A stretch of DNA of 37,542 nt from contig JAEUQN010000057.1 in the NCBI GenBank assembly GCA_016789725.1, positions 1-37,542 on the forward strand. Direction: 5' to 3'. The notes under the pieces are model-generated. The model made no database searches, had not been told where the DNA came from, and saw only the letters and a list, made by a program, of their open reading frames with translations. This document shows positions 15,447 to 23,147 of the stretch, piece after piece. This DNA comes from Blastocatellia bacterium (GTDB taxonomy: Bacteria; Acidobacteriota; Blastocatellia; RBC074). The position numbers were made by a program, and so were the translations under genes. Within the stretch, counting starts at the first letter, position 1. Every line of letters starts with the position of its first letter.

Positions 15447-16844
15447 ATGAAACATTCTCTTCATTCGTTTTTTTACCTGACGATTCTTTTGCTCTGTCTG
15501 CCAATTCTGGCCTGCGCACAAACTGGCACCGCCACAGACAGCTTACTCAACAAACTCCCAACCAATTTGCGCGAGCGTGGACAAGCGATTCTCACGGCAA
15601 CTGACGTGAAGGTGCGCACGCAACTGACCGATGATTTGGCACGACAGGAATCAACCGCCGCCCAGGACTTTTTGCTTGGCGTGCTGGCGACCGATCCGGC
15701 AGCAACCGTGCGACGTGCAATCCTTTCTCGGCTCGGCAATCGCAACAACCCGGCGATCCAACAGGCCCTGGAACGTCACGCCGCCGCTGATGCTGATGTA
15801 GATGTTGCCTTGTTTGCCTTGAATCGCTTACGCCAGCAACGCATCCTCGAAGTGCGACAAGCCTTGACCAAACGATTGGAGATGGCGCAATCGAGCGGCA
15901 ACGAAGCCGAATTACTCAAGCTGCGACAGGAACAGGAACGCTGGATTTCGTTGGTGAACGGAACGATGTTGCCTGCCTTTATGCGCATCCCGCCACCGTT
16001 GTTTGCGCTCAAACCCAAAGGAAAAGTAATGCGCGTTTTATCGCTCGGCGACTTTGGTGCTGGTGCACCGGGAAACAATCAAATCGCGGGTGAGCCGCAA
16101 AAACAAGTCGCTGCGGCGATGCTGAAAATGCACCGAAAAAAAGCATTCGATTTTGCCGTAACACTTGGTGACAACTTTTATCCAACCGGAATGTTCAGCC
16201 CCACAGACCCACGCTGGAAAACGTTATGGAATGATTTGTATGATCCGCTCAAGCTCAAATTTTACGCAACGTTTGGCAATCACGATTGGGGCAGCCCCGA
16301 CAGCCCGGCGTCAGAATTGACCTACGCCAAACAAAGCCCAAGCTGGACCATGCCAGCGCCGTACTACACGTTCACAGCAGGCCCGGCACAATTTTTCGCG
16401 CTCGACACCAATGATGTTTCTGAATTGCAATTGGCCTGGCTGCGCGATGAATTGGCTAAAAGTACAGCGCGCTGGAAGATTGTCTATGGGCATCATCCGA
16501 TCTACTCCGCCGGACAACACGCCGATAACAAAACGCTGATCGCGCACTTGCTGCCGGTTTTGAAAGATCGCGCAGATGTGTATCTGGCCGGACACGATCA
16601 CGACTTGCAACATCTGCAAACGGAGAACGGCGTGCATTTCTTCATCAACGGCGGAGGCGGCGCAGGCATTCGCACGATCACGCCCAACGCGCGTTCGCTC
16701 TTTGCCAAAAGCGCGTACGGATTTGCGATGCTGGAAATAGACGCGGAAAAAATTGCGGTGAAGTTTCTGGGAACGGATTTGAACGAGTTATATCAGTACA
16801 CCATCACCAAACCCAAAAGCGACAGCATCGCCCAAAAACAATGA
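15447..16844 (+). CDS. Secreted metallophosphoesterase (purple acid phosphatase-like) with HEAT-like N-terminus
   Basis: 465 residues. A signal peptide (HSFFYLTILLLCLPILACAQTG) ends in a Cys that could be either a lipobox or an ACA|Q signal-peptidase site. Residues ~40-150 contain helical repeats (EAT AAQDFLLGVLATDPAATVRRAILSRLGNRNNPAIQQAL) like HEAT or PBS-lyase repeats. The calcineurin-like phosphoesterase domain follows with all five metal motifs: LSLGDFGAG (D), VTLGDNFYP (GDN), FGNHDWG (GNHD), YGHHPIYS (GHH) and LAGHDHDLQH (GHDH). Two metal ions at such a site hydrolyse phosphomonoesters; the tartrate-resistant acid phosphatase type is the nearest match. It starts 115 bp after the MNIO partner gene without coupling, so I do not place it in that operon. 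Confidence 0.85.
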   Translation: MKHSLHSFFYLTILLLCLPILACAQTGTATDSLLNKLPTNLRERGQAILTATDVKVRTQLTDDLARQESTAAQDFLLGVLATDPAATVRRAILSRLGNRNNPAIQQALERHAAADADVDVALFALNRLRQQRILEVRQALTKRLEMAQSSGNEAELLKLRQEQERWISLVNGTMLPAFMRIPPPLFALKPKGKVMRVLSLGDFGAGAPGNNQIAGEPQKQVAAAMLKMHRKKAFDFAVTLGDNFYPTGMFSPTDPRWKTLWNDLYDPLKLKFYATFGNHDWGSPDSPASELTYAKQSPSWTMPAPYYTFTAGPAQFFALDTNDVSELQLAWLRDELAKSTARWKIVYGHHPIYSAGQHADNKTLIAHLLPVLKDRADVYLAGHDHDLQHLQTENGVHFFINGGGGAGIRTITPNARSLFAKSAYGFAMLEIDAEKIAVKFLGTDLNELYQYTITKPKSDSIAQKQ

Positions 16845-16885
16845 AAGTTCAGGTTCAGGACGATGAACGCAAGTTCAGCAACAGG

Positions 16886-17350
16886 CTATTCATAGCTGCG
16901 ACCCAACCATTCAGCCACTAAACACGGCTTCTCTGCCCCTTCGCGTTCGACCACAACATTCCAGGTGACTTGGACTCCGCCGGAAATTTCTTCGATGGCT
17001 TGCAGCGTCACACGAGCGCGGATGTTTGAGCCGACTGGCACAGGCGAGGTAAACCGTAACCGATTCAATCCATAATTCACCCCCATTTTCGGGGGTGTTT
17101 TGTATTTAATGGATTGCTGCATCAGGTATGGCAGGAGCGACAAGGTCAGAAATCCATGTGCGATGGTCGTCCCGAATGGTGATTCGGATTTGGCCCGCTC
17201 TTCGTTGATGTGAATCCACTGATGATCCAAGGTGGCATCAGCAAATTGGTTGACGCGTTCCTGCGTCACTTCAAACCAATCGGAGACAGCGATTTCTTTC
17301 CCGACCAGAGCGCGCAAATGCGTGAGATTTTCGATTTCAGTGATGGGCAT
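16886..17350 (-). CDS. MaoC-like (R)-specific enoyl-CoA hydratase
   Basis: 154 residues, a single hot-dog domain. The hydratase 2 motif is clear: NQFADATLDHQWIHIN supplies the catalytic Asp-His pair (D42 and H47, five residues apart as in PhaJ), followed by FGTTIAHGFLTLSLLPYL. The C-terminal half (YGLNRLRFTSPVPVGSNIRARVTL) is typical of the family. These enzymes add water to trans-2-enoyl-CoA to give (R)-3-hydroxyacyl-CoA, linking beta-oxidation to hydroxyalkanoate or lipid synthesis. It is on the same strand as a nearby SDR reductase (17980-18726) with one unrelated small gene between. An RBS is not obvious. A heptad-repeat element lies immediately upstream (17355-17424). Confidence 0.88.
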   Translation of the reverse strand: MPITEIENLTHLRALVGKEIAVSDWFEVTQERVNQFADATLDHQWIHINEERAKSESPFGTTIAHGFLTLSLLPYLMQQSIKYKTPPKMGVNYGLNRLRFTSPVPVGSNIRARVTLQAIEEISGGVQVTWNVVVEREGAEKPCLVAEWLGRSYE

Positions 17351-17354
17351 AGGA

Positions 17355-17424
17355 GTGGTTAGTAGTCGGTGAGTGGTGAGCAGTTAATTGTTATTCGACG
17401 GACCACCGTCCACCGACTACCGAA
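17355..17424. repeat. Intergenic heptanucleotide inverted-arm element
   Basis: Left arm GTGGTTA GTAGTCG GTGAGTG GTGAGCA GTTAATT (17355-17389), right arm GACGGAC CACCGTC CACCGAC TACCGAA (17397-17424). The right arm reads as the reverse complement of the left (GTAGTCG against CACCGAC TAC), giving an imperfect hairpin in 7-nt steps. Confidence 0.7.
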
Positions 17425-17426
17425 AA

Positions 17427-17912
17427 TTATTTCTTGGTGAAAACAAGTTTGGATTCTTGATTACCGCGCGTAGATTCGCGGGTTTGATGCACCTTTAGTG
17501 TCTTCCCACCGTCGGCCAATTCCAGATGTTGTGTTGTCGTTGCGGTGAACGCGTTCCCGTTGAATTCTCCGGTCAAGACAGATTTGAGTTCGAGCATTTC
17601 GCCCATCACCTTCGCCGTCCGTTTGGCTTTGGCGGTGAACTGTCCCAGTGGAGCATCTTCGGCGACTTCGGCTCCATCCAGATTGTAGTTTTCGGTTTGT
17701 GGAATCATTCCGCCTTTGACTTCTTTTTTCAGTGTCTTGCCATTGACCGAGATAACCCAGGAAATATCGCCTTCAGACATTTGTCTGGGGATACCTTCGC
17801 TTTTGGCTTTATCCAATGCCCACGTGCCGGAAAAATCAGGTCCCGGCACCTTGGCCCAAACCATGACGATCAAAAAACTGAGCATGCCAGTTAGCAGAAT
17901 TAGCTTTTTCAT
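17427..17912 (-). CDS. Small secreted protein of unknown function
   Basis: 161 residues with a Sec signal peptide (KKLILLTGMLSFLIVMVWA) and then PDFSGTWALDKAKSEG, a start seen in many exported acidobacterial proteins with a lipocalin-like or beta-rich fold. The rest is rich in Thr and Lys with alternating hydrophobics (LELKSVLTGEFNGNAFTATTTQHLELADGGKTLKVHQTRES), consistent with a beta barrel or sandwich; no catalytic motif is seen. The ATG at 17912 has a good Shine-Dalgarno (GGAGG on the complement). It sits between the MaoC hydratase and SDR genes on the same strand but shares no evident function with them. Confidence 0.75.
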   Translation of the reverse strand: MKKLILLTGMLSFLIVMVWAKVPGPDFSGTWALDKAKSEGIPRQMSEGDISWVISVNGKTLKKEVKGGMIPQTENYNLDGAEVAEDAPLGQFTAKAKRTAKVMGEMLELKSVLTGEFNGNAFTATTTQHLELADGGKTLKVHQTRESTRGNQESKLVFTKK

Positions 17913-17979
17913 TGTTCCTCCATTGAATTCCTGTGCTTACAATTACTGCTCGAATCTATGAGCCGAGCACCTTCAAGAA

Positions 17980-18726
17980 TCAGTATGTCGCCCGACCGCC
18001 CGTCATATCAAACGTGAAGCCGGTTGTAAAACTGCATTGCGGCGAAACGATGTAGGCCGCCAGATTCGCAATCTCGTCCAAAGTCCCACAACGTTTCATG
18101 GGAATCTTGTCGGTCATGTATTGCACTTGTTCGTCGGGCAATGCGGCAACCATCGCGGTCCGAATGACCGCAGGTGCAAGCGCATTTACGGTAATCCCAG
18201 ATTCGGCATATTCCTTGCCCTGCACCTTCGTTAATCCGATGACCGCCGCCTTCGAGGCAGAATAGGCCAGCATTCCGGCGTTCCCTTCCTTGCCTGCAAT
18301 CGAAGCAATATGCAGGATGCGCCCGTAGCTTTGTTTGAGCATTTGCGGTAACACCGCACGCGACATTAAAAAACAACCGTTCACATTCACATCGAAGACA
18401 AATTTGAAATTTTCAAAATCTACTTCATGGGTTTTGAGATTTGTCTTGCCGGTGGTCCCTGCACAATTAATGAGAATATCTATGCGCCCAAATTTTCTGG
18501 CAATTTTAGCAATGGTCCGGGCTACTTGTACTTCATTGGTCACATCCAGTTGAATCGCCGAAGCCTGAGGTCCAATTTGCCGGGCAGCCTTATTGACCGC
18601 AGTTTTTTGCGTATCTACTAAAAAGACATGCGCACTTTGTTGCGCTAAATTTTGCGCGATGGCAAAGCCAATGCCATTCGCACCGCCAGTGATAACTGCA
18701 ACTTGGTCACGGAATTGAGTGTTCAT
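17980..18726 (-). CDS. Short-chain dehydrogenase/reductase (3-oxoacyl reductase-like)
   Basis: 248 residues, classical SDR. The NAD(P)-binding TGGANGIG is at 13-20, D61 is in LDVTN, NCAG at 87-90, and the catalytic set is S142, Y155 and K159 (YSASK). The end (ECSFTTGFTFDMTGGRATY) matches SDRs of the FabG and 3-hydroxyacyl or sugar dehydrogenase groups. An Asp (D38) at the end of the second beta strand (VFLVDTQ) favours NAD(H) over NADP(H). With the MaoC-like hydratase on the same strand it could handle 3-hydroxyacyl-CoA, but this is inference from proximity. The substrate is not defined by sequence. Confidence 0.88.
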   Translation of the reverse strand: MNTQFRDQVAVITGGANGIGFAIAQNLAQQSAHVFLVDTQKTAVNKAARQIGPQASAIQLDVTNEVQVARTIAKIARKFGRIDILINCAGTTGKTNLKTHEVDFENFKFVFDVNVNGCFLMSRAVLPQMLKQSYGRILHIASIAGKEGNAGMLAYSASKAAVIGLTKVQGKEYAESGITVNALAPAVIRTAMVAALPDEQVQYMTDKIPMKRCGTLDEIANLAAYIVSPQCSFTTGFTFDMTGGRATY

Positions 18727-19224
18727 AACGATTGATGAAATATGTTTGCGCGCATAGTAATCGCGGGCAAACAGCTTGGCAAGAGAGTGAATAACTTTTG
18801 AGCTTGCCTCTTGACATTGGATAGACCACTGCGTACCATTCGCGGCGTCTTAACTGCGCAAGCAAAGCAAAGACAAAATCCTAAAGCAATAAATGGAAAA
18901 TGTGAGCTGGCATTAAGTTTTATCCAGCTTCTTGAAGAAGTACTGTTGTGTTAGCCCCCTCAATCTTTGCAATCCAATCCCCGCCGCGTTTCGTGCAGAA
19001 CTCCACCTGCTCTAGCGCGGCTTTTTGCTATCATCCCGTAGTACCAAGCAGTACCTGTAGTAGCAGTGCCCCGCAAGCCCCCCCCGAAATGCATCGAAAA
19101 TTCGGAGACAAGGCGAAGGTCGCTCAAGTTGTAAGCGAGCGGGACGTTGTATGTATTAACCCCGACGAGTAACTCGTATCCTACTTTTACACTCGTCATC
19201 GCCAACGTCAGGAGGATTTCAATC
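18727..19224. other. Long intergenic region upstream of the cold-shock gene
   Basis: About 500 bp between the divergent SDR and csp starts, without a convincing gene. A TTGACA at 18811-18816 with TACCAT 17 nt later (18834-18839) is a possible but distant sigma-70 promoter. The best candidate for csp is the extended -10 at 19026-19034, which would leave a leader of about 180 nt. Open frames here (such as 18948-19172) lack ribosome binding sites and protein-like composition. Confidence 0.5.
19026..19034 (+). promoter_or_regulatory. Extended -10 promoter (TGC TATCAT) upstream of csp
   Basis: TGC followed by TATCAT (19029-19034, five of six consensus bases) gives an extended -10; the -35 region is poor. 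Transcription from about 19041 would produce a leader of ~185 nt before the ATG at 19225, a long 5' UTR as known for cspA-type genes. Confidence 0.4.
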
Positions 19225-19443
19225 ATGGCAGAAAAAAAACAAGGTAAAGTCAAATGGTTCAATAACAGCAAAGGCTATGGCTTTATCGTTCACCCGGAAA
19301 GTAACGAAGACATCTTCGTCCATTACTCCGCCATTCAAGGCAACGGTTATAAAACGTTACTTGAAGGTCAGGATGTAGAATTTGAACTTGTTCAGGGGCC
19401 AAAAGGTCATCAGGCCGAACACGTGAATAAGCTTGAGATCTGA
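19225..19443 (+). CDS. csp: Cold-shock domain protein
   Basis: 72 residues: [66 protein letters not shown]1 (KGYGFI) and RNP2 (DIFVHY) of the OB-fold nucleic-acid-binding surface are intact and the length equals classical CspA. The start is fixed by AGGAGG at 19210-19215, ten nt upstream. Such proteins bind single-stranded RNA and DNA and act as RNA chaperones. A hairpin with a U-tract follows (19471-19505), so it is probably transcribed alone. Confidence 0.97.
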   Translation: MAEKKQGKVKWFNNSKGYGFIVHPESNEDIFVHYSAIQGNGYKTLLEGQDVEFELVQGPKGHQAEHVNKLEI

Positions 19444-19470
19444 TTCTTTTCCCCCAACGATTTACCCGAT

Positions 19471-19505
19471 GCCTTGCTGGTCCAACCCCGGCAAGGCGTT
19501 TTTAT
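19471..19505 (+). terminator. Rho-independent terminator after csp
   Basis: GCCTTGCTGG (19471-19480) pairs with 19488-19497, leaving a 7-nt loop; one T-G wobble is included. It is followed by GTTTTTATT. It starts 27 nt after the csp stop and precedes cysS by 56 nt. Confidence 0.8.
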
Positions 19506-19560
19506 TAGGGCTGTGGTAGACTGCGCCTCTCATAGGATTTTCAGTTCACGGATTATTAAC

Positions 19561-20958
19561 ATGCTCAACCTCTACAACACACTTACTGCTCAAGTCGAAG
19601 AGTTCCATCCACTCGAAAACAACCACGTCCGCATGTATGTTTGCGGCCCAACGGTTTATGACTACGCGCATATTGGCAACTTCCGCACATTTCTTTTCGC
19701 CGATTTGCTGCGCCGCTATTTGAAGTTCAAAGGCTACGAGTTGACGCACGTCATGAACATCACGGACATCGAAGACAAGATCATCAAACGTGCCAGCGAA
19801 GAAGGCTCTGATTTTCGGGAGTTTACAACCAAATACATCAATTTATTTTTTGAAGACTGGGACGCGCTCGGCTTGGAACGACCGGAACAAATCATCCGCG
19901 CGACCGACTGTGTGGATGACATGATTGAGATCATCAAGCGCCTTGACGCCAATGGGCTGACGTATCAATCCGAAGGCTCAACCTACTATCGCATCGCGGG
20001 CTTTGATGGCTACGGCAAACTTTCCAAAATCAATTTTGAAGGCAACATCGCAGGCGGCAGTGAACGCGTAGACGCCGATGAATACGAGAAAGAAAACGTT
20101 CGGGATTTCGTTTTGTGGAAAGCCGCGAAACCCGGCGAACCGTCGTGGGAAACCGAGATTGGCGCAGGGCGTCCAGGCTGGCATATTGAATGTTCTGCGA
20201 TGTCCATGAAAGCGTTGGGTGAAACGTTTGACATTCACGCGGGCGGCATTGATCTGGTGTTTCCTCATCACGAAAACGAGATTGCGCAAAGCGAAGGCGC
20301 AACGGGCAAGCCATTCGTGAAATATTGGGTGCATTCGGAATTCCTGTTGGCCGAAGGCGAAAAAATGTCGAAGTCAAAAGGCAATTACTACACCGTGCGC
20401 GGTTTGGTGGATCAGGGATTTTCGCATCGTGCGATTCGCTACATGCTGCTGTCGGCGCAACATCTGAAACAATTCAATTTCACGCTGGAAGGATTGCGCG
20501 GCGCAGAAACAACCGTCGCCCGTTTACAGGATTTCCGCCTCCGCCTGCGCGAGGCCAAATGCAATCCCGGCTCAAATCCAGCCATGCCCGTCTTGAGCAA
20601 ACGCGCCTTAGCCCGTTTTGAAGCGGCGCTGGATGATGATTTGAATGTCGCCGAAGCTCTTGCCGCAATTCACGATTTCGTCCGAGAGGTGAATATTGCT
20701 TTGGCTGACGGTACGATCAAAGACGATGACCAACAGGAAATGTTAAGCGTTGTCACCAAATTCGATACCGTTTTTAATATCTTCGGCGATGCCCGGCAAG
20801 AAATGCTGGATGATGAAATTCAGGCCTTGGTGGACGAACGACAAGTTGCCCGAAAAGCTAAAAACTTCGCGCGTTCAGATGAGATTCGGAACCTGCTGGC
20901 AGAAAAAGGAATCATCCTGGAAGACACCAAAGATGGAGTCAGGTGGAAGCGAAAATAG
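19561..20958 (+). CDS. cysS: Cysteinyl-tRNA synthetase
   Basis: 465 residues from the ATG at 19561; an upstream in-frame start at 19474 falls within the csp terminator and is rejected. Class I synthetase: VCGPTVYDYAHIGNFRTF carries the zinc-binding Cys and the HIGH motif (AHIGN, ~36), with WHIECSAMS and DLVFPHHENEIAQSE holding the other zinc ligands, and EKMSKSKGN (~268-272) as the KMSKS loop. The C-terminal DALR-like helical part ends with RQVARKAKNFARSDEIRNLLAEKGIILEDTKDGVRWKRK, the usual C-terminus. It charges tRNA-Cys using ATP in the cytoplasm. It converges with the SAM hydrolase gene, with only 12 bp between the stops. Confidence 0.97.
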   Translation: MLNLYNTLTAQVEEFHPLENNHVRMYVCGPTVYDYAHIGNFRTFLFADLLRRYLKFKGYELTHVMNITDIEDKIIKRASEEGSDFREFTTKYINLFFEDWDALGLERPEQIIRATDCVDDMIEIIKRLDANGLTYQSEGSTYYRIAGFDGYGKLSKINFEGNIAGGSERVDADEYEKENVRDFVLWKAAKPGEPSWETEIGAGRPGWHIECSAMSMKALGETFDIHAGGIDLVFPHHENEIAQSEGATGKPFVKYWVHSEFLLAEGEKMSKSKGNYYTVRGLVDQGFSHRAIRYMLLSAQHLKQFNFTLEGLRGAETTVARLQDFRLRLREAKCNPGSNPAMPVLSKRALARFEAALDDDLNVAEALAAIHDFVREVNIALADGTIKDDDQQEMLSVVTKFDTVFNIFGDARQEMLDDEIQALVDERQVARKAKNFARSDEIRNLLAEKGIILEDTKDGVRWKRK

Positions 20959-20970
20959 GCGAGAAGGTAT

Positions 20971-21750
20971 CTAATATTGAAGAGAAATGACGTCGCCGCG
21001 TCGAACCTCTAACGTCCTTGCAGCCGAGTTCTGCCACAGAGCGATTTCCCAATAACCTGCACTTCCCAGGTAGGCTTGTAATTCATCTGAATCTGGAGCT
21101 TCAGAAAAATGAGTTCCAAAGCGTTGAATGCTCTGTCCAGCAAGATGAAGCCGCGTCCTGGGCGTGATTGAATGATACGCCAGTTCAGCCAAAGTCAAAT
21201 TTGTAATGCAATTCCCAAAATGGTCAATGTGAATTATTTGTCCAACGCATCCATTCTCCTTTTGCTCAGGCACAGGTGAGTGGAGTGTGACCGGATCAAA
21301 AATCTCAACGCCGACGGCTTCCGGTGTAATACCTTTTGCCAGCCACGCCGCAATCGGCGCAAAGACGTCTCGACCGTGAAAGGTCGGGCTGACAGGTTGT
21401 CGGAAGAATTCTTTTTGCGTGAGTTCAAAGACGCGACAAGACTTCTCTCGCGCATAGACGAAACTGAAAATCCCGTTGTCCGGCCCAACGAAATACTGGC
21501 GTTTCGCCTCGACCACAATTCCCCGACGATCCGAACCGACGCCGGGATCAACAACCGCCAAATGAATCGTTCCTGCGGGGAAACTTTGATAGCAAGCCGC
21601 TAACGTGAACGCCGCACCAAGCACGTCTTGTGCTTCAATGTCATGCGTCAAATCAACCATTGCAACTTGTGGGCAGAGTGAATGAATTACACTTTTCACG
21701 GCGGGGACAAAATAATCGGTCGTACCGAAATCGGTGAGCAAAGTGATCAT
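20971..21750 (-). CDS. SAM hydrolase (DUF62 / S-adenosyl-L-methionine hydroxide adenosyltransferase)
   Basis: 259 residues from the ATG at 21750 (MITLLTDFGTTDYF, the usual start of the family); an upstream ATG at 21786 would overlap ispF and is less likely. Family marks are LTDFGTTDYFVPAVKSVI (with the catalytic-region Asp), VDLTHDIEAQDVLGAAFTL, TIHLAVVDPGVGSDRRGI, FVGPDNGIFS, FHGRDVFAPIAAWLA and a C-terminal domain with GQIIHIDHFGNCITNL. Enzymes of this group cleave S-adenosylmethionine to adenosine and methionine with water; fluorinase and chlorinase are specialised relatives that have an additional loop. It follows ispF by 14 bp and is likely the last gene of the yacL-like–ispD–ispF operon. 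Confidence 0.9.
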   Translation of the reverse strand: MITLLTDFGTTDYFVPAVKSVIHSLCPQVAMVDLTHDIEAQDVLGAAFTLAACYQSFPAGTIHLAVVDPGVGSDRRGIVVEAKRQYFVGPDNGIFSFVYAREKSCRVFELTQKEFFRQPVSPTFHGRDVFAPIAAWLAKGITPEAVGVEIFDPVTLHSPVPEQKENGCVGQIIHIDHFGNCITNLTLAELAYHSITPRTRLHLAGQSIQRFGTHFSEAPDSDELQAYLGSAGYWEIALWQNSAARTLEVRRGDVISLQY

Positions 21751-21764
21751 GCGAAGTTCTACGG

Positions 21765-22289
21765 TTACCCCCTCAACGAATCGCACATCAAAAGTGCGAT
21801 GGCTTGTGCCGCGATGGCTTCACCTCGCCCAACCGCATCCAGTCCTTCATTCGTCTTGGCTTTGAGGCTAATCGCCAAAGGATCAATCCCAATGGTGGCG
21901 GAAAGCTTCAATTTCATGGCAGGAAGATGTGGCATCATTTTGGGGCGCTCGGCCATGATCGTCGCATCAATGTTAACGACGCTCCAGCCCTGGTCGTGCA
22001 GCAGTTCGCAGACGTGTCGCAGCAATATCAAGCTGTCGGCACCTTTCCAACGCGGGTCACGATCTGAAAAATGAGTTCCGATATCGCCAAGCGACGCCGC
22101 ACCAAGCAACGCATCACAAATCGCGTGCGTCAGGCTATCGGCATCCGAATGTCCCAGCAGGCCTTTTTCAAAAGGGATTTCGACGCCTCCAAGAATCAGT
22201 TTGCGTCCTTCCACCAGGCGGTGAATATCATTGCCAAGCCCTACCCGCAGTTGGGATGTTTGATTTGAGATGTTCGATTCAACAGCCAT
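21765..22289 (-). CDS. ispF: 2-C-methyl-D-erythritol 2,4-cyclodiphosphate synthase
   Basis: 174 residues. VGLGNDIHRLVEGRKLILGGVEIP gives the zinc ligands D21 and H23, and GLLGHSDADSLTHAICDALLGAASLGDIG the third (H47) and the conserved active-site loop. SLKAKTNEGLDAVGRGEAIAAQAIALL is the C-terminal motif. The enzyme cyclises CDP-methylerythritol 2-phosphate in the non-mevalonate (MEP) isoprenoid pathway, acting as a trimer. The ispD stop codon directly abuts this ATG (TAGATG), so the two are translationally coupled. An N-terminal extension of ~14 residues (MAVESNISNQTSQL) precedes the conserved start; no Shine-Dalgarno sequence is evident. Confidence 0.97.
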   Translation of the reverse strand: MAVESNISNQTSQLRVGLGNDIHRLVEGRKLILGGVEIPFEKGLLGHSDADSLTHAICDALLGAASLGDIGTHFSDRDPRWKGADSLILLRHVCELLHDQGWSVVNIDATIMAERPKMMPHLPAMKLKLSATIGIDPLAISLKAKTNEGLDAVGRGEAIAAQAIALLMCDSLRG

Positions 22290-22979
22290 CTAAAACGTAG
22301 AGATCATTTTCTCCGCCAGTTTGAAATCTTCCGGCGTAGTGATTTTGATGTTATCCGGCGAGCCATTCACAATGGCAATCGGCGCGCCCAAACGTTCGAC
22401 TAACAAAGAGTCATCCGTCATAAGTTCGGAAGGAACGTTGTCCTCACGGGCGGCCTGATTAGCTTTGAGCAACAGGTCGTATCGAAAGGCTTGTGGCGTT
22501 TGCGCCCGATAAATTTTGCGCCGATCCAGCGTTCTCGCAATCAACCCGTCTTCGACTTCTTTAATCGTATCAACCGTTGGAATCGCCAAAATAGCGGCTC
22601 CGATTTCTTTCGCGCGATTGATCACAGCAGAAATATCTGAGGTCGAAATAAAAGGCCGGACCGCATCGTGGACCACTACGATTTCAGGGGATAAGCCCGC
22701 GATGGCTTCCAGCGCATTCAAAATCGAATCGCTGCGCTCCCGACCACCCGGCACCAGATGAAAAGGTTTGTGGAATGCGCGCTCAGAAATCGCATCGCCC
22801 ATTTCCACAATCTCGCTGACAGGCAAGGCAATGGCGATGGCGTCAATATCCTGGCAAATCTCAAAGCGCAGGAGGGTATGAAAGATGATCGGAATTCCAG
22901 CCAGCGGCAAAAATTGTTTGGGCAGTTTTCCGCCAAGGCGAGTTCCACTGCCAGCAGCCGGAATAATGGCGACGTTCAT
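22290..22979 (-). CDS. ispD: 2-C-methyl-D-erythritol 4-phosphate cytidylyltransferase
   Basis: 229 residues. The nucleotidyltransferase signature is AIIPAAGSGTRLGGKLPKQFLPLAGIPIIFHTL (CTP-binding loop), with GGRERSDSILNAL, VVHDAVRPFIS, RKIYRAQTPQAFRYDLL and MTDDSLLVERLGAPIAIVNGSPDNIKITTPEDFKLAEKM. It joins CTP and methylerythritol phosphate in the MEP pathway, the step before IspE. It stands in tandem with ispF and upstream of the SAM hydrolase, all on the minus strand, and is separated by 168 bp with a long hairpin from the PIN-TRAM gene. Confidence 0.97.
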   Translation of the reverse strand: MNVAIIPAAGSGTRLGGKLPKQFLPLAGIPIIFHTLLRFEICQDIDAIAIALPVSEIVEMGDAISERAFHKPFHLVPGGRERSDSILNALEAIAGLSPEIVVVHDAVRPFISTSDISAVINRAKEIGAAILAIPTVDTIKEVEDGLIARTLDRRKIYRAQTPQAFRYDLLLKANQAAREDNVPSELMTDDSLLVERLGAPIAIVNGSPDNIKITTPEDFKLAEKMISTF

Positions 22980-23050
22980 AACGTAAAGTTTGGGAATTTA
23001 GTGTCAAAGGTGCGGGTAAGCTCCCGGCAATAATTAAGCGAGGCGGAACG

Positions 23051-23120
23051 GCGTTCAGCGTTCACGCTTCAGCGTGCTGCTCGCACGGGAAACACGCTGA
23101 AGCGTGAACTCTGAACCTTA
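23051..23120. repeat. Heptad-repeat palindrome between PIN-TRAM protein and ispD
   Basis: Left arm GCGTTCA GCGTTCA CGCTTCA GCGTGCT (23051-23078). A perfect 16-bp stem, 23061-23076 with 23093-23108, is extended after a 2x2 mismatch by gttcag (23053-23058) with ctgaac (23111-23116). Loop 16 nt. It combines the 7-nt periodicity of the dispersed heptad elements with a REP-like hairpin. Confidence 0.8.
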
Positions 23121-23147
23121 CATTCAAGGCCAACGTCATTGCCCTTG

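Noticed and set aside
18948..19172. 74-codon plus-strand frame upstream of csp
   Set aside because: No Shine-Dalgarno sequence, low-complexity Ser/Pro/Cys composition, and it lies across the likely csp promoter and leader.
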